Part shown: positions 1 through 8,252 of the stretch, in pieces
How positions within the stretch are numbered: the stretch's first letter is position 1
Layout of the letters: each line of letters begins with the position of its first letter
Source: Sphingorhabdus contaminans
GTDB taxonomy: Bacteria > Pseudomonadota > Alphaproteobacteria > Sphingomonadales > Sphingomonadaceae
Assembly: GCF_007280415.1 (NCBI RefSeq)
Contig: NZ_VKKU01000001.1
Span: forward strand, 1,240,001-1,304,000
Reading direction: 5' to 3'
DNA length: 64,000 nt
Program-made: the position numbers and the translations under genes
The notes under the pieces: model-generated
The model's database searches: none
What the model saw: only the letters and a program-made list of their open reading frames with translations
What the model was told of the DNA's origin: nothing

Positions 1-643
1 TGGCCTTCGTTACGGTCACATCCCGCGTGCCGGAGGCATTGGAGATGCGCAGCACCCTGCTGGTGCCTGCCGTACTTGGTCCTAAAGCATCGGTAACGCC
101 GTTGGCACCCTGCGTCGCCAGAATGTCGCTGACATTGACCAGATTTGCGGTTGTCGTTCCGATGGCGAGGATTTCGGTACCGCGGTCAAGCCCGGCGGTA
201 AGGGCGGGTGCGCCTTCAAAAGCTTCGATCACAAACAGGCGGTTGCCCTGATAGGCGAAACGGACGCCAAAGCCAGCGGTCGACCCAGATGAGAAAAAGG
301 CATTCTCTTCCTGAATGGACGTCACATAGGTGAAGAACCGGTCCCGACCCTGCGCGCGTGCCGTCGCCGTCAGCGCGTCAATATAGGCCTGAACTGTCGT
401 GTAAGGTGCTGGGCTAAGGCTGGAGGGCAGCAATTCGGGAAACAGATACCATTCATTGAGAACGGCAAAGGCGAAATCCTGACGGTTACGCAGGCTGCAG
501 GCCGCCGTTGTGGGCGGAGGTGGTGGCGGGGTTGCGCTGGTGGGCGGGGCCGATCCGCCACCGCCGCCGCCACCTCCGCCGCCACAAGCTGTGGCACCTG
601 CGGCCAGAATGATGATGACGTTTTTGAGCTTCCCCAATTTCAT
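1..643 (-). CDS. S41-family peptidase lipoprotein, N-terminal part (runs off left edge)
   Basis: The reading frame is open from the start to the window edge, so about 214 residues are visible and the catalytic half is missing. A short signal peptide (KLGKLKNVIIILAAGATAC) ends in a lipobox-like AGATAC. The presumed lipidated Cys is followed by ten glycines and then a Pro/Thr-rich linker, a flexible tether to the membrane. Further in, PALTAGLDRGTEILAIG is typical of a PDZ domain, as found in C-terminal-processing (S41) peptidases. I chose ATG 643 because GAAAG lies at a usable distance upstream; an ATG at 652 is the alternative but sits almost on that purine tract. It follows the two-component operon by 43 nt in the same direction and may be co-transcribed. 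The S41 assignment rests on the N-terminal architecture only, since the Ser/Lys catalytic region is outside the window. Confidence 0.72.
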   Translation of the reverse strand, partial: MKLGKLKNVIIILAAGATACGGGGGGGGGGSAPPTSATPPPPPPTTAACSLRNRQDFAFAVLNEWYLFPELLPSSLSPAPYTTVQAYIDALTATARAQGRDRFFTYVTSIQEENAFFSSGSTAGFGVRFAYQGNRLFVIEAFEGAPALTAGLDRGTEILAIGTTTANLVNVSDILATQGANGVTDALGPSTAGTSRVLRISNASGTRDVTVTKA

Positions 644-686
644 ACCGGACATCTTTCGCGATTTTAATTGTACGTGCCGCCGGGAC

Positions 687-1124
687 TCACCCCTGCCTGA
701 GGCGTTCATACAATATGCGGGTCTCCAGCAAATTGGAAATCCGTAAAGCGACTTCGATGACGTCGAACGGTTTCGCGACAAAGTCCTTGGCACCAAGTGC
801 AAGGGCACGCCGACGTGTCTGCAGGGTGGTATCCGCGGTGAGGACCAGAACGGGGCGGAATTCATCCGGCTGATCATGGCGCGAGAAGGCCTCGAGCAAC
901 TGGAAACCGTCGACCTTGGGCATCATCAGGTCGAGCAGCACCAGATCGGGCGACAATTTGATATACATTTCCAGCGCCTCTTCCGGATTTGTCAGGCAAT
1001 GGACATCCCGATACCCTTCCCGGTCGAGCACATTTGCAAGCAGGAGGACGTTGGTTTCCTCGTCATCAATGGCCAATATGCGCCGACTAAGAAGTTCCTT
1101 ATTGCTGATCAGTCTGGCTGGCAT
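687..1124 (-). CDS. single-domain response regulator (CheY-like REC)
   Basis: This 145-residue protein is one receiver domain with no output domain. The acidic pocket is IDDEE (residues 19-23), the phosphoacceptor is Asp65 in LVLLDLMMPKVDG, and the conserved Thr (VLTAD) and Lys (VAKPFD) follow in order. Its start codon lies inside the 3' end of the upstream PAS histidine kinase gene (16-nt overlap), so the two are probably translationally coupled and function as a kinase-regulator pair. With no DNA-binding domain, it likely acts by protein-protein contact or as a phosphate sink or relay. Family assignment is firm; the target is unknown. Confidence 0.93.
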   Translation of the reverse strand: MPARLISNKELLSRRILAIDDEETNVLLLANVLDREGYRDVHCLTNPEEALEMYIKLSPDLVLLDLMMPKVDGFQLLEAFSRHDQPDEFRPVLVLTADTTLQTRRRALALGAKDFVAKPFDVIEVALRISNLLETRILYERLRQG

Positions 1125-3064
1125 GGATTTTCATCTTCCTTGATAGCTTTGGCGGCAGGCAGCGTGAACCAGAAGCATGCGCCCTTTTCACGGGCGTCAA
1201 AGCCGATTTCGCCGTGCATGGATTCGACCAGCCTTTTCGACAGGGCGAGCCCCAGTCCTGTTCCCTCAACCTTCGCGCGCGTCTGCTGGCCGAGGCGGTC
1301 GAAGGGGGTGAACAGGCGCGGAATGTCGGATGGGTCAATACCTTCACCATCATCTTCAACCAGCACCTGAACCATATCGTTCAATGACCGGCAGGACAGA
1401 CGGACCAGGGTTCCGCTGCGGTTATATTTCGCCGCATTGGCGACCAGATTCAAAACCACTTGTGTCGCACGCCGACGGTCGGCCAGCGCGACCAGATTGG
1501 GCGCAGGCAGGTCGAGAACAAATTGCAAGCTGGCCGACGCGACGATCGGTGATGCAAATGCGTGCACCTCCTGCAGCAATTCGCTCATATCGACATCTTC
1601 GGTCGAAACCTCGGTACCGCCGGCTTCGATACTTGAAATATCGAGAAGGTCGTTGATTAGGGAGAGCAAATGCCGTCCAGCCTTCATGATCTGGTGCACG
1701 GCCTCCTGATGCCTTGGCGAAAATTGTTCTTCGTCCAGTTCCAGCAACTGGCCGAAGCCCAGAATGGCGCTCAGGGGCGTGCGCAACTCATGACTCGTCC
1801 GCGACAGAAACTCGCTTTTTGCAAGACTGGCGGCAACCGCTTCTTCCCGCGCTATGCGGAGGGCTTCTTCCGATCGGCGGCGTTCCGTCATGTCGCGGGT
1901 CACTTTTGCAAAGCCCCTGAGATCGCCGCGATCGTCGTAAAGCGCGGTAATGACGACATTTGCCCAGAAACGTGATCCGTCCTTGCGGATACGCCACCCT
2001 TCATCCTCTGCGGTGCCCGCCTCGCTTGCCCGTTCAAGCATTTTCGAGGGCAGATAGTTGCGCGTTTCCTCCGGATAGAAGCGGCTGAAATGCTGTCCCA
2101 AAATCTCTTCGGCAGTCCAGCCCTTGATCCGCTCGGCTCCAAAGTTCCAGCTTACCACCACGCCGTCGGGATCAAGAACGAAAATCCCGTAGTCCCGCAC
2201 CCCTTCAATGACCAGACGGAAGCGTTCCTCACTATCACGCAGCGCCTGTTCGCGTGCGCGCAAAAGGGCGCTCGCCCTGTCCATACGCTGCCCCAGAGTG
2301 CCGATTTCGTCGGCATCATCGGGCATCGCCGTCAATGCCTCGCCCCGGGCCAGCAGTTCCGCATTATGTTCGAGCGTGCGGACACGGCGGACGATACCGG
2401 TGGAAAACAGATATACGGCGGCCAGACTGCCCAACAATCCGATCATCGCGCTGATCGCGGTCAGCAGCAGGAAACGGTTGCGCACCTCGTCCACCTTGGC
2501 CTGCCTCTGGTCAAGCAGGACGCGCTCGCGCCGCTGGATATTCTCAATCTCGCGCCGCATTCCGTCCAGGACGATCTTGTTCGAAATCAGTGCTTCTTCG
2601 ATGGCAATCGCATTGGAAGACCGGACAGCGGGCGTTCCTGCAAGGGCGACGATTTTCTTCAGACCTTCGCGTTTGCGCACTGTGGCCTGACGGATACGTT
2701 CGAAACGCTGCCTCACTTCGGCATCGCGGATCTCGGCATCAAGGCGCTCCATCGTCGCCGGCAATTCCGCCTCTGCCTTGCGGTAGGGTTCCAGAAAACG
2801 CGACTGGCTGGTGAGGACATAGCCGCGCACACCTGCCGCCGCTTCGGCCAGCAGCGCATGGACCTGATAGGTGTCGCGCTGGATTGCGAAGGCGCGGCGG
2901 ACATCGTCTTCCGCCCGCGATTCCGCATTACTTGCAAGATAAAGCGAGATCAGCGCACCGAACAAAATGCCGAGCGGCAGCGCGACCACGACCAGCCCTT
3001 TGAACGCAAGCGGCCTGTCGGTCCAATAGCTGGTTATGGCCCAGCTGGATTTTGCCGCCGCCAT
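1109..3064 (-). CDS. membrane sensor histidine kinase (CHASE3-HAMP-PAS-HisKA-HATPase)
   Basis: The protein has 651 residues. A first membrane segment lies at about residues 22-44 and a second at about 198-220, enclosing a helical periplasmic domain of CHASE3 type (RGYVLTSQSRFLEPYR). A HAMP linker is at about 220-275 and a PAS domain at about 285-395 (EERFRLVIEGVRDYGIFVLDPDG). The HisKA dimerisation helix carries the phospho-accepting His425 in SHELRTPLS. The HATPase domain has N (LNLVANAAKYN), G1 (DDGEGI) and G2 (GTGLGLAL) boxes. The gene begins 3 nt after the LuxR-type regulator gene and overlaps the REC-only regulator gene downstream. It likely autophosphorylates on an envelope signal and passes phosphate to one or both regulators. 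The signal is unknown. Confidence 0.93.
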   Translation of the reverse strand: MAAAKSSWAITSYWTDRPLAFKGLVVVALPLGILFGALISLYLASNAESRAEDDVRRAFAIQRDTYQVHALLAEAAAGVRGYVLTSQSRFLEPYRKAEAELPATMERLDAEIRDAEVRQRFERIRQATVRKREGLKKIVALAGTPAVRSSNAIAIEEALISNKIVLDGMRREIENIQRRERVLLDQRQAKVDEVRNRFLLLTAISAMIGLLGSLAAVYLFSTGIVRRVRTLEHNAELLARGEALTAMPDDADEIGTLGQRMDRASALLRAREQALRDSEERFRLVIEGVRDYGIFVLDPDGVVVSWNFGAERIKGWTAEEILGQHFSRFYPEETRNYLPSKMLERASEAGTAEDEGWRIRKDGSRFWANVVITALYDDRGDLRGFAKVTRDMTERRRSEEALRIAREEAVAASLAKSEFLSRTSHELRTPLSAILGFGQLLELDEEQFSPRHQEAVHQIMKAGRHLLSLINDLLDISSIEAGGTEVSTEDVDMSELLQEVHAFASPIVASASLQFVLDLPAPNLVALADRRRATQVVLNLVANAAKYNRSGTLVRLSCRSLNDMVQVLVEDDGEGIDPSDIPRLFTPFDRLGQQTRAKVEGTGLGLALSKRLVESMHGEIGFDAREKGACFWFTLPAAKAIKEDENPCQPD

Positions 3065-3067
3065 GGC

Positions 3068-3712
3068 TTAGGCGTCCTTTGCGCGGTCTTGGGTGGCAAC
3101 GACCGCGGCCTGCGTACGATCGGAAACGCCAAGTTTTGCAATGATCCGCTCGACATGCGCCTTTACCGTCGCAGGGCTTATGGTCAGCGTCCGTGCGATC
3201 TGCTTGTTGGTCATGCCTTGCGAGACCAGCATCAGCACCTCATGCTCACGTTCGGTCAAAACCGCTTTTGTATCAGCTGTGCGTGCGACACGTTCCGGCG
3301 CGCGCAACGCCGCATTCATCAAGTCCAGCGGCACGGCCGTATGCCCGTCCAGCACCTGCGTTACCGCACGGCGCAGGTCTTCGATGGCGGTATCTTTAAG
3401 GACATATCCCGCGGCGCCTGCGGCCAAAGCTTCCCGCACATAGGCGGGCATGTCGTGCAATGTCAGCATCAGCACTCGGGTGGGCAGACCCAGCGCGACA
3501 ATCTCCCGCGTTGCCTGCAGTCCGTCCATGCCGGGGCCCAGCCGGACATCCATCAGCACGATATCGGGCACGGTTTCCTGGACGAACGCAACGGCTTCTT
3601 CGCCGGTCGCCGCCTCTCCTACAATTTCGAAGCCTTCGCCTGCCAGAACCGCTTTCAAACCTTCCCGCGCAAGCGCGTGATCGTCGACAATCAATATACG
3701 AGCGAGCGCCAT
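3068..3712 (-). CDS. NarL/FixJ-family response regulator (REC + LuxR HTH)
   Basis: From ATG 3712 the protein has 214 residues. A receiver domain has its acidic pair in LIVDDHA (residues 7-13), phosphoacceptor Asp55 in IVLMDVRLGP and the KD motif in GYVLKDT. A C-terminal LuxR-type helix-turn-helix follows (LTEREHEVLMLVSQGMTNKQIA). I prefer ATG 3712, five bases after the upstream kinase stop, over an in-frame start 36 nt further upstream, because MALARILIVDD is the usual family N-terminus. It is encoded between the two histidine kinase genes, and the NarX-type kinase immediately upstream is its natural partner. It should act as a phosphorylation-dependent transcription factor; its regulon is unknown. 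Confidence 0.93.
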   Translation of the reverse strand: MALARILIVDDHALAREGLKAVLAGEGFEIVGEAATGEEAVAFVQETVPDIVLMDVRLGPGMDGLQATREIVALGLPTRVLMLTLHDMPAYVREALAAGAAGYVLKDTAIEDLRRAVTQVLDGHTAVPLDLMNAALRAPERVARTADTKAVLTEREHEVLMLVSQGMTNKQIARTLTISPATVKAHVERIIAKLGVSDRTQAAVVATQDRAKDA

Positions 3713-3714
3713 GA

Positions 3715-4821
3715 TCAGATGGTGACCGGAAACTGCGCGACCACGCAAACGCCGCCCTTGGGCACCGAAGTCCAGCGCAAACCGCCACCTATGGCCGTCA
3801 TCCTTTCACGCATGACCTCGATACCGACATGGCTGCCGGCATTTTCGGAATGGCTTTCCACCAGCGTCGACGGGCAACCTTTCCCGAAATCCTGAATGCG
3901 CAGGATAGAACCGTCGGCTTTTTCGGAAACCGCAAGCTCTATCTCCACCCGGCAGGAGGAACCTGCATGTTTGCGGATATTTGCCACAGCCTCCTGCGCC
4001 ACCCGGAACAGCGCGGTTTCGAGATGTGCGGGCCATGCAACCGGCTGCTTTGAAAGAGAGACGGAAACATCATAACCATCGGCACGAAGCGCGTCGGCGA
4101 GTGCAACCAGAGCGGCCTCCAGACCAAGATCATCCAGCAAAGTTGGCCGCAACCCGCCAATCACGCCGCGCAGTTCCGTCACCAAATCCCGCGCAATCGC
4201 CGCAAGCTTGGCACGTTCGGCGGCGGGAATGTCGGCATTGGGTTTTGTTGTCGTCCCTTCAAGTATCCGGACCAGAGCGGTTGCGGTCTGGGCCACACCG
4301 TCGTGCAGTTCCTGCGATACCCGGCGGCGCTCTTCCTCCTGCGCGGAGATCATACGCCCTACCAGATATTCAAGGCGCAGTTCGCGTTCCTGCAAGGTGC
4401 CGAGCAGCCGGTCGCGGTCATGCGCATCGTTCATCCGCGCAATGGTGGCCCCCATCAGTTCCAGATGCATGCGGAACGCCTCGGCATCTTCCCGGTCAGC
4501 AATCTGTTCCAGACCCGTCAGCCCGTCGATGTTGATCCGCCCGACGATATGGTTCCCCTCGCCCGGTGCATATATGGCGATGCCCGCATCTTCCGCGCGC
4601 ATGCTGATTTCGGCGCGCGACTTGCCTACAAAAAAGGCCAGCCGCTCGGCGCAGCGTTGCAGGACATCCACGCTATTTTCAGGCGTGGCCTGTGCCATTT
4701 CGCGTCCACTCGTCGACAGCAGGCGTAACCGCGCACCACGTGCTTCGGACGCACGATACAGCTCGCGCAGTTCCGTGATCGTATCGATCTGCTGGTCAAG
4801 AAGCGGTGACGAGATTCGCAT
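3715..4821 (-). CDS. cytoplasmic NarX/DegS-type histidine kinase (HisKA_3)
   Basis: The 368-residue protein has no membrane segment. The first 130 residues look like a GAF-type sensory fold (LQRCAERLAFFVGKSRAEISMR, then GEGNHIVGRINIDG). A coiled helix leads to the HisKA_3 H-box RRVSQELHDGVAQT with His173 as the phosphorylation site, followed by a HATPase domain (RVAQEAVANIRKHA as the N box). HisKA_3 kinases pair with LuxR-type regulators, and one is encoded directly downstream with a 2-nt gap. This is the first gene of the four-gene operon and an inverted repeat lies just upstream of its start. It probably senses a soluble cytoplasmic cue; the ligand is unknown. Confidence 0.92.
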   Translation of the reverse strand: MRISSPLLDQQIDTITELRELYRASEARGARLRLLSTSGREMAQATPENSVDVLQRCAERLAFFVGKSRAEISMRAEDAGIAIYAPGEGNHIVGRINIDGLTGLEQIADREDAEAFRMHLELMGATIARMNDAHDRDRLLGTLQERELRLEYLVGRMISAQEEERRRVSQELHDGVAQTATALVRILEGTTTKPNADIPAAERAKLAAIARDLVTELRGVIGGLRPTLLDDLGLEAALVALADALRADGYDVSVSLSKQPVAWPAHLETALFRVAQEAVANIRKHAGSSCRVEIELAVSEKADGSILRIQDFGKGCPSTLVESHSENAGSHVGIEVMRERMTAIGGGLRWTSVPKGGVCVVAQFPVTI

Positions 4822-4835
4822 CGCGCCGTTGTAGA

Positions 4836-4852
4836 CACTCCGTCACGGAGTG
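4836..4852. promoter_or_regulatory. 17-bp inverted repeat upstream of the two-component operon
   Basis: CACTCCGT and ACGGAGTG are perfect reverse complements separated by one base, 15 nt upstream of the first kinase start codon. A second small inverted repeat, TAGGCC-AACC-GGCCTA, follows at 4855-4870. The position fits an operator or a leader hairpin for the operon, possibly autoregulatory through the LuxR-type regulator. The binding protein is inference. Confidence 0.5.
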
Positions 4853-5013
4853 CATAGGCCAACCGGCCTAGGCCGCGCGGCGGGCCATCCGGCCAATTTT
4901 GGCACGCACCCAATCGCTCTATCTCCTCGTCATGGGCACCAAGTCCATTATTCGTGCCGCGCGCCCTGCAAACCAGCAGACTGCCGCGCGGCTTCAAATC
5001 GGGAGTGCAGATT

Positions 5014-5598
5014 ATGAAGAGTTTTCGTTTGAAGATGGCAGCCGCAGCGCTGCTTCCCCTATCGCTGATGGCTGCGCCTGCTGTCGCAGGAACGCAAACC
5101 GTTCACGCAGCAACGGCGCCCTATGCGCCGATTACGCTTGCCGAAGTGGAAGCCGCCCAGAAAGCATGGGGCGATGCGCTGGTTGCTATTTCGACCGAAT
5201 ATGACCGCAAGGGCTATGCCGCTGCAAAGCGTCTCGCTGAAACCGTTCTCGACACCGCCTATGGCTATAATATGGGTCCTGTCCTGTTCAAGCCGACGCT
5301 AACCGTGGCACCGCAGACATTCCGTACCCAGCGTGATGGCGCCCTCGCTTATTTTGTTGGCGGCGACAAAAGCTATCCTAAGGACACCGGCTTCGCACTG
5401 AAGGGCTGGCGCTCGTACAAGATCGAAAATGCGAGCGTGCTGATCACTGGCAACTCAGCGACATCGATGGGCAATGTGATGCTGACCGACGCTAAGGGCA
5501 ATGTGACCACGGTCGACAAGACCTGGGGCTATGTCCGCGACGGTGAAGGCAAGCTGCGGATCGTGCTGCACCATTCGTCCTTGCCCCACAAAGACTAA
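5014..5598 (+). CDS. exported NTF2/SnoaL-like protein
   Basis: Starting at ATG 5014 (GGGAG 9 nt upstream), a Sec signal peptide of about 26 residues (KSFRLKMAAAALLPLSLMAAPAVAG) precedes a roughly 165-residue domain. The body, with GDALVAISTEYDRKGY near its start and RTQRDGALAYF and VDKTWGYVRDGEGKLRIVLHHSS later, reads like an NTF2/SnoaL-type alpha+beta cone fold. Close homologues are often named phosphoribosyl-AMP cyclohydrolase in databases, as I recall, but the cyclohydrolase metal motifs are not evident, so I do not adopt that name. It should be periplasmic with an unknown small-molecule or protein-binding role. It stands alone upstream of a hairpin and an outer-membrane protein gene. Confidence 0.75.
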   Translation: MKSFRLKMAAAALLPLSLMAAPAVAGTQTVHAATAPYAPITLAEVEAAQKAWGDALVAISTEYDRKGYAAAKRLAETVLDTAYGYNMGPVLFKPTLTVAPQTFRTQRDGALAYFVGGDKSYPKDTGFALKGWRSYKIENASVLITGNSATSMGNVMLTDAKGNVTTVDKTWGYVRDGEGKLRIVLHHSSLPHKD

Positions 5599-5608
5599 TT
5601 TCCCCCAA

Positions 5609-5634
5609 GATGGTCGCCCCGAAGGGCGGCCATC
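5609..5634 (+). terminator. strong GC hairpin after the NTF2-like gene
   Basis: GATGGTCGCCC and GGGCGGCCATC form an 11-bp stem (one G-U pair) closed by the tetraloop CGAA, starting 11 nt after the stop codon. There is no U tract; a C-rich stretch follows. It could be a Rho-assisted terminator, a 3' mRNA stabiliser or an attenuator before ompW. Confidence 0.55.
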
Positions 5635-5690
5635 CCCCTCCCCCCAACAGGGATATTCCTCCCCAGAATTCCCCATAAGGAAATAGAACG

Positions 5691-6371
5691 ATGAAAAGGC
5701 ATAACCTCCTTTTTGCGGCCTGCTGTGCTGCCGCAATGACGCTTGCGACACCTGCATATGCCGGTGACAGTGAAGGCAAGATCCAGTTGAAGGCATTTGC
5801 AACCGGCGTGTTGCCTGACGGCGCGATTACCGATGTCAAAACCGACCTGATCGGCCTGCCTGCCGGGTCACAAACCCGCGCAACGGATTCTTATGTTCCC
5901 ACCATTGCCGCGGAATATTTCCTTTCGCCCAACTTCTCGATCGAAACCATTTGCTGCATCACACCCCATGATGTGCGTGGATCGGATGCACTGGCTGGCG
6001 CGCGTTTGATCGAAAATGCGATCATTCTGCCTGCGACCGTTACGGCGAAATATCATTTCAATCTGAGCGAGGGCGTAAAGCCCTATCTTGGCGCAGGGCC
6101 GACGCATTTCTTCATCTTCAGCGAAGATGTAGGCGCTGATGCCGCGGCATTGGGCGCTACCGATGTCAATCTGTCCGATGAACTCGGCTTCGTTCTTCAG
6201 GGCGGTCTCGACCTGAAACTGAACGACAAGGGCCTTGGTCTTTCGATTGACGCCAAACGCTATTTCGTAGGCACCACGGCAACATTCCGTGCGGGCGCTG
6301 CGACGGCGCTGCAAACAAAACATGACCTCGATCCGTGGGTCATTAGTGCCGGCCTGGCGTACCGCTTCTAA
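5691..6371 (+). CDS. ompW: OmpW-family outer membrane beta-barrel protein
   Basis: The 226-residue protein opens with a signal peptide (MKRHNLLFAACCAAAMTLATPAYA) cut at AYA-GD. The mature part has OmpW hallmarks: PTIAAEYFLSPNFSIETI, PATVTAKYHF, VKPYLGAGPTHFFIF, a late LDPWVISAGLAYRF strand and a terminal Phe for BAM recognition. OmpW proteins are eight-stranded barrels thought to let small hydrophobic molecules cross the outer membrane. CCITPHD in place of the more usual aliphatic sequence gives a cysteine pair in the barrel. Start ATG 5691 is preceded by AAGGAAATAGAACG, a good ribosome binding site. Confidence in the family is high; substrate unknown. Confidence 0.9.
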   Translation: MKRHNLLFAACCAAAMTLATPAYAGDSEGKIQLKAFATGVLPDGAITDVKTDLIGLPAGSQTRATDSYVPTIAAEYFLSPNFSIETICCITPHDVRGSDALAGARLIENAIILPATVTAKYHFNLSEGVKPYLGAGPTHFFIFSEDVGADAAALGATDVNLSDELGFVLQGGLDLKLNDKGLGLSIDAKRYFVGTTATFRAGAATALQTKHDLDPWVISAGLAYRF

Positions 6372-6450
6372 CGGTTCACCAGACCGTCGCGTGGAGGCTG
6401 TCTGCAACCGTCGATCCCACCGCAGGCAGCCAAAACGCTTTATAGACTTC

Positions 6451-6468
6451 GCGCAAAAACTATTGCGC
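6451..6468. terminator. short inverted repeat between convergent genes
   Basis: GCGCAA-AAACTA-TTGCGC is a perfect 6-bp stem lying between ompW and the convergent SDR gene and overlapping the last SDR codons. It could help end transcripts from either side, but there is no U tract, so support is weak. Confidence 0.25.
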
Positions 6469-7230
6469 GCGCGTTTTCAAACGCAAACTGTTCCAGCTGG
6501 CATCGCCGGTCCAGCCCCCGTCCACCGGCAGGCTGACCCCGTTGATGAAATTGTCTTCGGACGCCAAAAAGGCGATCGCTGCCGCCACATCCTCTGCCTT
6601 GGCAAAGCGGCCCATCGGAACCCGATCGATGATATCGGTATCATTATAGGCGCCCGTTGCCTGTGACATCACATCCATGTCGGTCTTTATCCAGCCGGGG
6701 CAAACCGCGTTGACACGAACGCCGCGTCCGCCCCATTCGGCGGCCAGTGTCCGGGTCAGACCGATCAGGCCATGCTTTGAGGCGTTATAGGCCGCCCGGT
6801 GTATAATCCCGTACAATCCGGCAATCGACGCGACATTGACGATACTGCCACTTCCCTGCGCCAGCATCTGGCGCCCAAAGGCCTGCGACAGGAAAAATGC
6901 CGCTTCCAGATTGATGGACATCACCTTGTGCCACTCGCTCCGTCCGATCTCTTCCGCAGGGACGATCATGCTGATGCCGGCATTGTTGACCAGCACATCG
7001 GCTGCGCCATGTTCGGCCGCAACCTGGGCAGCCAATGCGGCAACAAATTCTTCCGAAGCGATGTCGCCGCTAATGCCCTGAACCGACAATCCGGATGCCG
7101 CCAGTTCCGCAACAATGTTTTCCAATGGCTGCAGGTCGGTCATCACGACATGAAATCCGGTAGAGGCCAGTTTGACCGATGTCGCAAGGCCAACCCCCTG
7201 GGCTGCACCTGTCACTACTGCTGTCCTCAA
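6460..7230 (-). CDS. short-chain dehydrogenase/reductase
   Basis: The 256-residue classical SDR has the NAD(P)-binding TGAAQGVG near the N-terminus, NNAG (NNAGISMI), the catalytic Ser in NVASIAG and the YNASK catalytic Tyr/Lys pair, with CPGWIKTDM and a C-terminal LPVDGG. An Asp at the end of beta2 (VVMTDLQP) suggests NAD preference. The start appears to be TTG 7230, preceded by AGGGGAG; no ATG gives the expected N-terminus. It lies 40 nt downstream of the haloalkane dehalogenase on the same strand, so it may oxidise the alcohol released by dehalogenation. That role is inference from context. Confidence 0.92.
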   Translation of the reverse strand: MRTAVVTGAAQGVGLATSVKLASTGFHVVMTDLQPLENIVAELAASGLSVQGISGDIASEEFVAALAAQVAAEHGAADVLVNNAGISMIVPAEEIGRSEWHKVMSINLEAAFFLSQAFGRQMLAQGSGSIVNVASIAGLYGIIHRAAYNASKHGLIGLTRTLAAEWGGRGVRVNAVCPGWIKTDMDVMSQATGAYNDTDIIDRVPMGRFAKAEDVAAAIAFLASEDNFINGVSLPVDGGWTGDASWNSLRLKTRAQ

Positions 7231-7270
7231 CGCCCTGCACTCCCCTGATATTTCCGATACTGTTGCCCGG

Positions 7271-8167
7271 TCATGCCTTGGCGACTTTCAATATGCAGTC
7301 AACAAATCCTTTGGGATCATCCTCCTGAATGAAATGTCCGCCTTTCAATGTCGTGTGCGGCTGGCCTTCGGTTCCGGGAACGCGGCCAATCCACCGTGCT
7401 TCGCCCCCTCTGGTCACCGGGTCCCCGTCGCTGAAGCAGCAGAGAAAGGGTTTGTCGAATTTCTCGAGAACCGCCCATGCCTTTTTCTGGTCAGAGATCG
7501 CGACATTATTTTCAAACGGAACGAACGACGGGAAAATCCGCGCAGCAGCAGTGTAACGGCTGTCAGGGAACGGCGCATCATAGGCCGCGATCTCGGCTTC
7601 GCTCAATCCACGCTTGGTCCCTGTGCTCACAATCTTGCCGATCGGAAAGAAGGGGCTCCACTTCGAAAAGGCGCGCCAGATGGCAAAGGCACGCGGCGCC
7701 GGACCACCTTCGGGAAGGCCCCCATTCGACAATACAACGCCGGCAAAACGTTCCGGCATTTCGCCCAGCAGACGCAATCCGATCAGCGACCCCCAATCCT
7801 GGCAAACAAGGATGATATTGCGCAGATCAAGCTGTTCAAGCCATGCGTGCATCCAGGCAACATGCCGGGCATAGCTGTAATCGCTCTTTTTCGAAGGCTT
7901 ATCCGATTTGCCAAATCCGACGAGATCGGGTGCCACCACACGAAGCCCCCTTTGCGACACCGGCGGGATCATATGCCGGTACAGATAGGACCAGCTTGGT
8001 TCGCCATGCATCATCAGGACCACCTGTGCATCTTTTGGACCCTCGTCGACATAATGAACACGCAGGGCGGTTCCGTCCATCGGATCGGAAATCTCGGCAT
8101 AATGCGGCTGGAACGGGAAATCCGCGATATCCGCAAATGCGGAATCGGGTGTACGTAGGACCTTCAT
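7271..8167 (-). CDS. haloalkane dehalogenase (HLD-I type alpha/beta hydrolase)
   Basis: From ATG 8167 (GGCGGAG upstream) the enzyme has 298 residues. [14 protein letters not shown] is the HGxPT/S oxyanion motif and QDWGS carries the nucleophile Asp124 with the halide-binding Trp125, matching Xanthobacter DhlA numbering. WRAFSKW supplies a candidate second halide Trp (about 164), FSDGDPVT the catalytic acid and [11 protein letters not shown] the catalytic His278. The family hydrolyses carbon-halogen bonds of haloalkanes to alcohol plus halide in the cytoplasm. An SDR gene follows on the same strand. The upstream region carries the same half-site pattern as the tetR promoter, so the TetR protein encoded next door probably represses it. 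Epoxide hydrolase is excluded by the Trp after the nucleophile and by the lack of a lid Tyr pair that I can see, but substrate is unknown. Confidence 0.9.
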   Translation of the reverse strand: MKVLRTPDSAFADIADFPFQPHYAEISDPMDGTALRVHYVDEGPKDAQVVLMMHGEPSWSYLYRHMIPPVSQRGLRVVAPDLVGFGKSDKPSKKSDYSYARHVAWMHAWLEQLDLRNIILVCQDWGSLIGLRLLGEMPERFAGVVLSNGGLPEGGPAPRAFAIWRAFSKWSPFFPIGKIVSTGTKRGLSEAEIAAYDAPFPDSRYTAAARIFPSFVPFENNVAISDQKKAWAVLEKFDKPFLCCFSDGDPVTRGGEARWIGRVPGTEGQPHTTLKGGHFIQEDDPKGFVDCILKVAKA

Positions 8168-8177
8168 AGCAATCTCC

Positions 8178-8204
8178 GCCAATATATTGGCACGGGTCGT
8201 GCCA
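8178..8204. promoter_or_regulatory. predicted TetR operator upstream of the dehalogenase
   Basis: GCCAA-N4-TTGGC (a perfect 14-bp palindrome) overlaps TTGGCA-N7-TGCCA at 8187-8204. The same alternating half-sites, with the identical N7 spacing in the outer element, occur upstream of tetR at 8913-8942. The site lies 10-37 nt upstream of the dehalogenase start, where a repressor would block transcription or initiation. Confidence 0.6.
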
Positions 8205-8252
8205 TATTCTATTTTCGCGGTCAATCAGATGCGGGATAACGCGCTTTTGCGC

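Noticed and set aside
2090-3895. A long open reading frame of 601 codons on the plus strand
   Set aside because: It lies antisense to the membrane histidine kinase and LuxR regulator genes, whose protein motifs are unambiguous; the plus-strand translation has no domain pattern and reflects GC-rich codon bias.
5608-5690. Repeated C-rich stretch after the NTF2-like gene as a possible riboswitch
   Set aside because: Only one simple hairpin is seen and there is no conserved aptamer structure; it is reported as a terminator-like hairpin.
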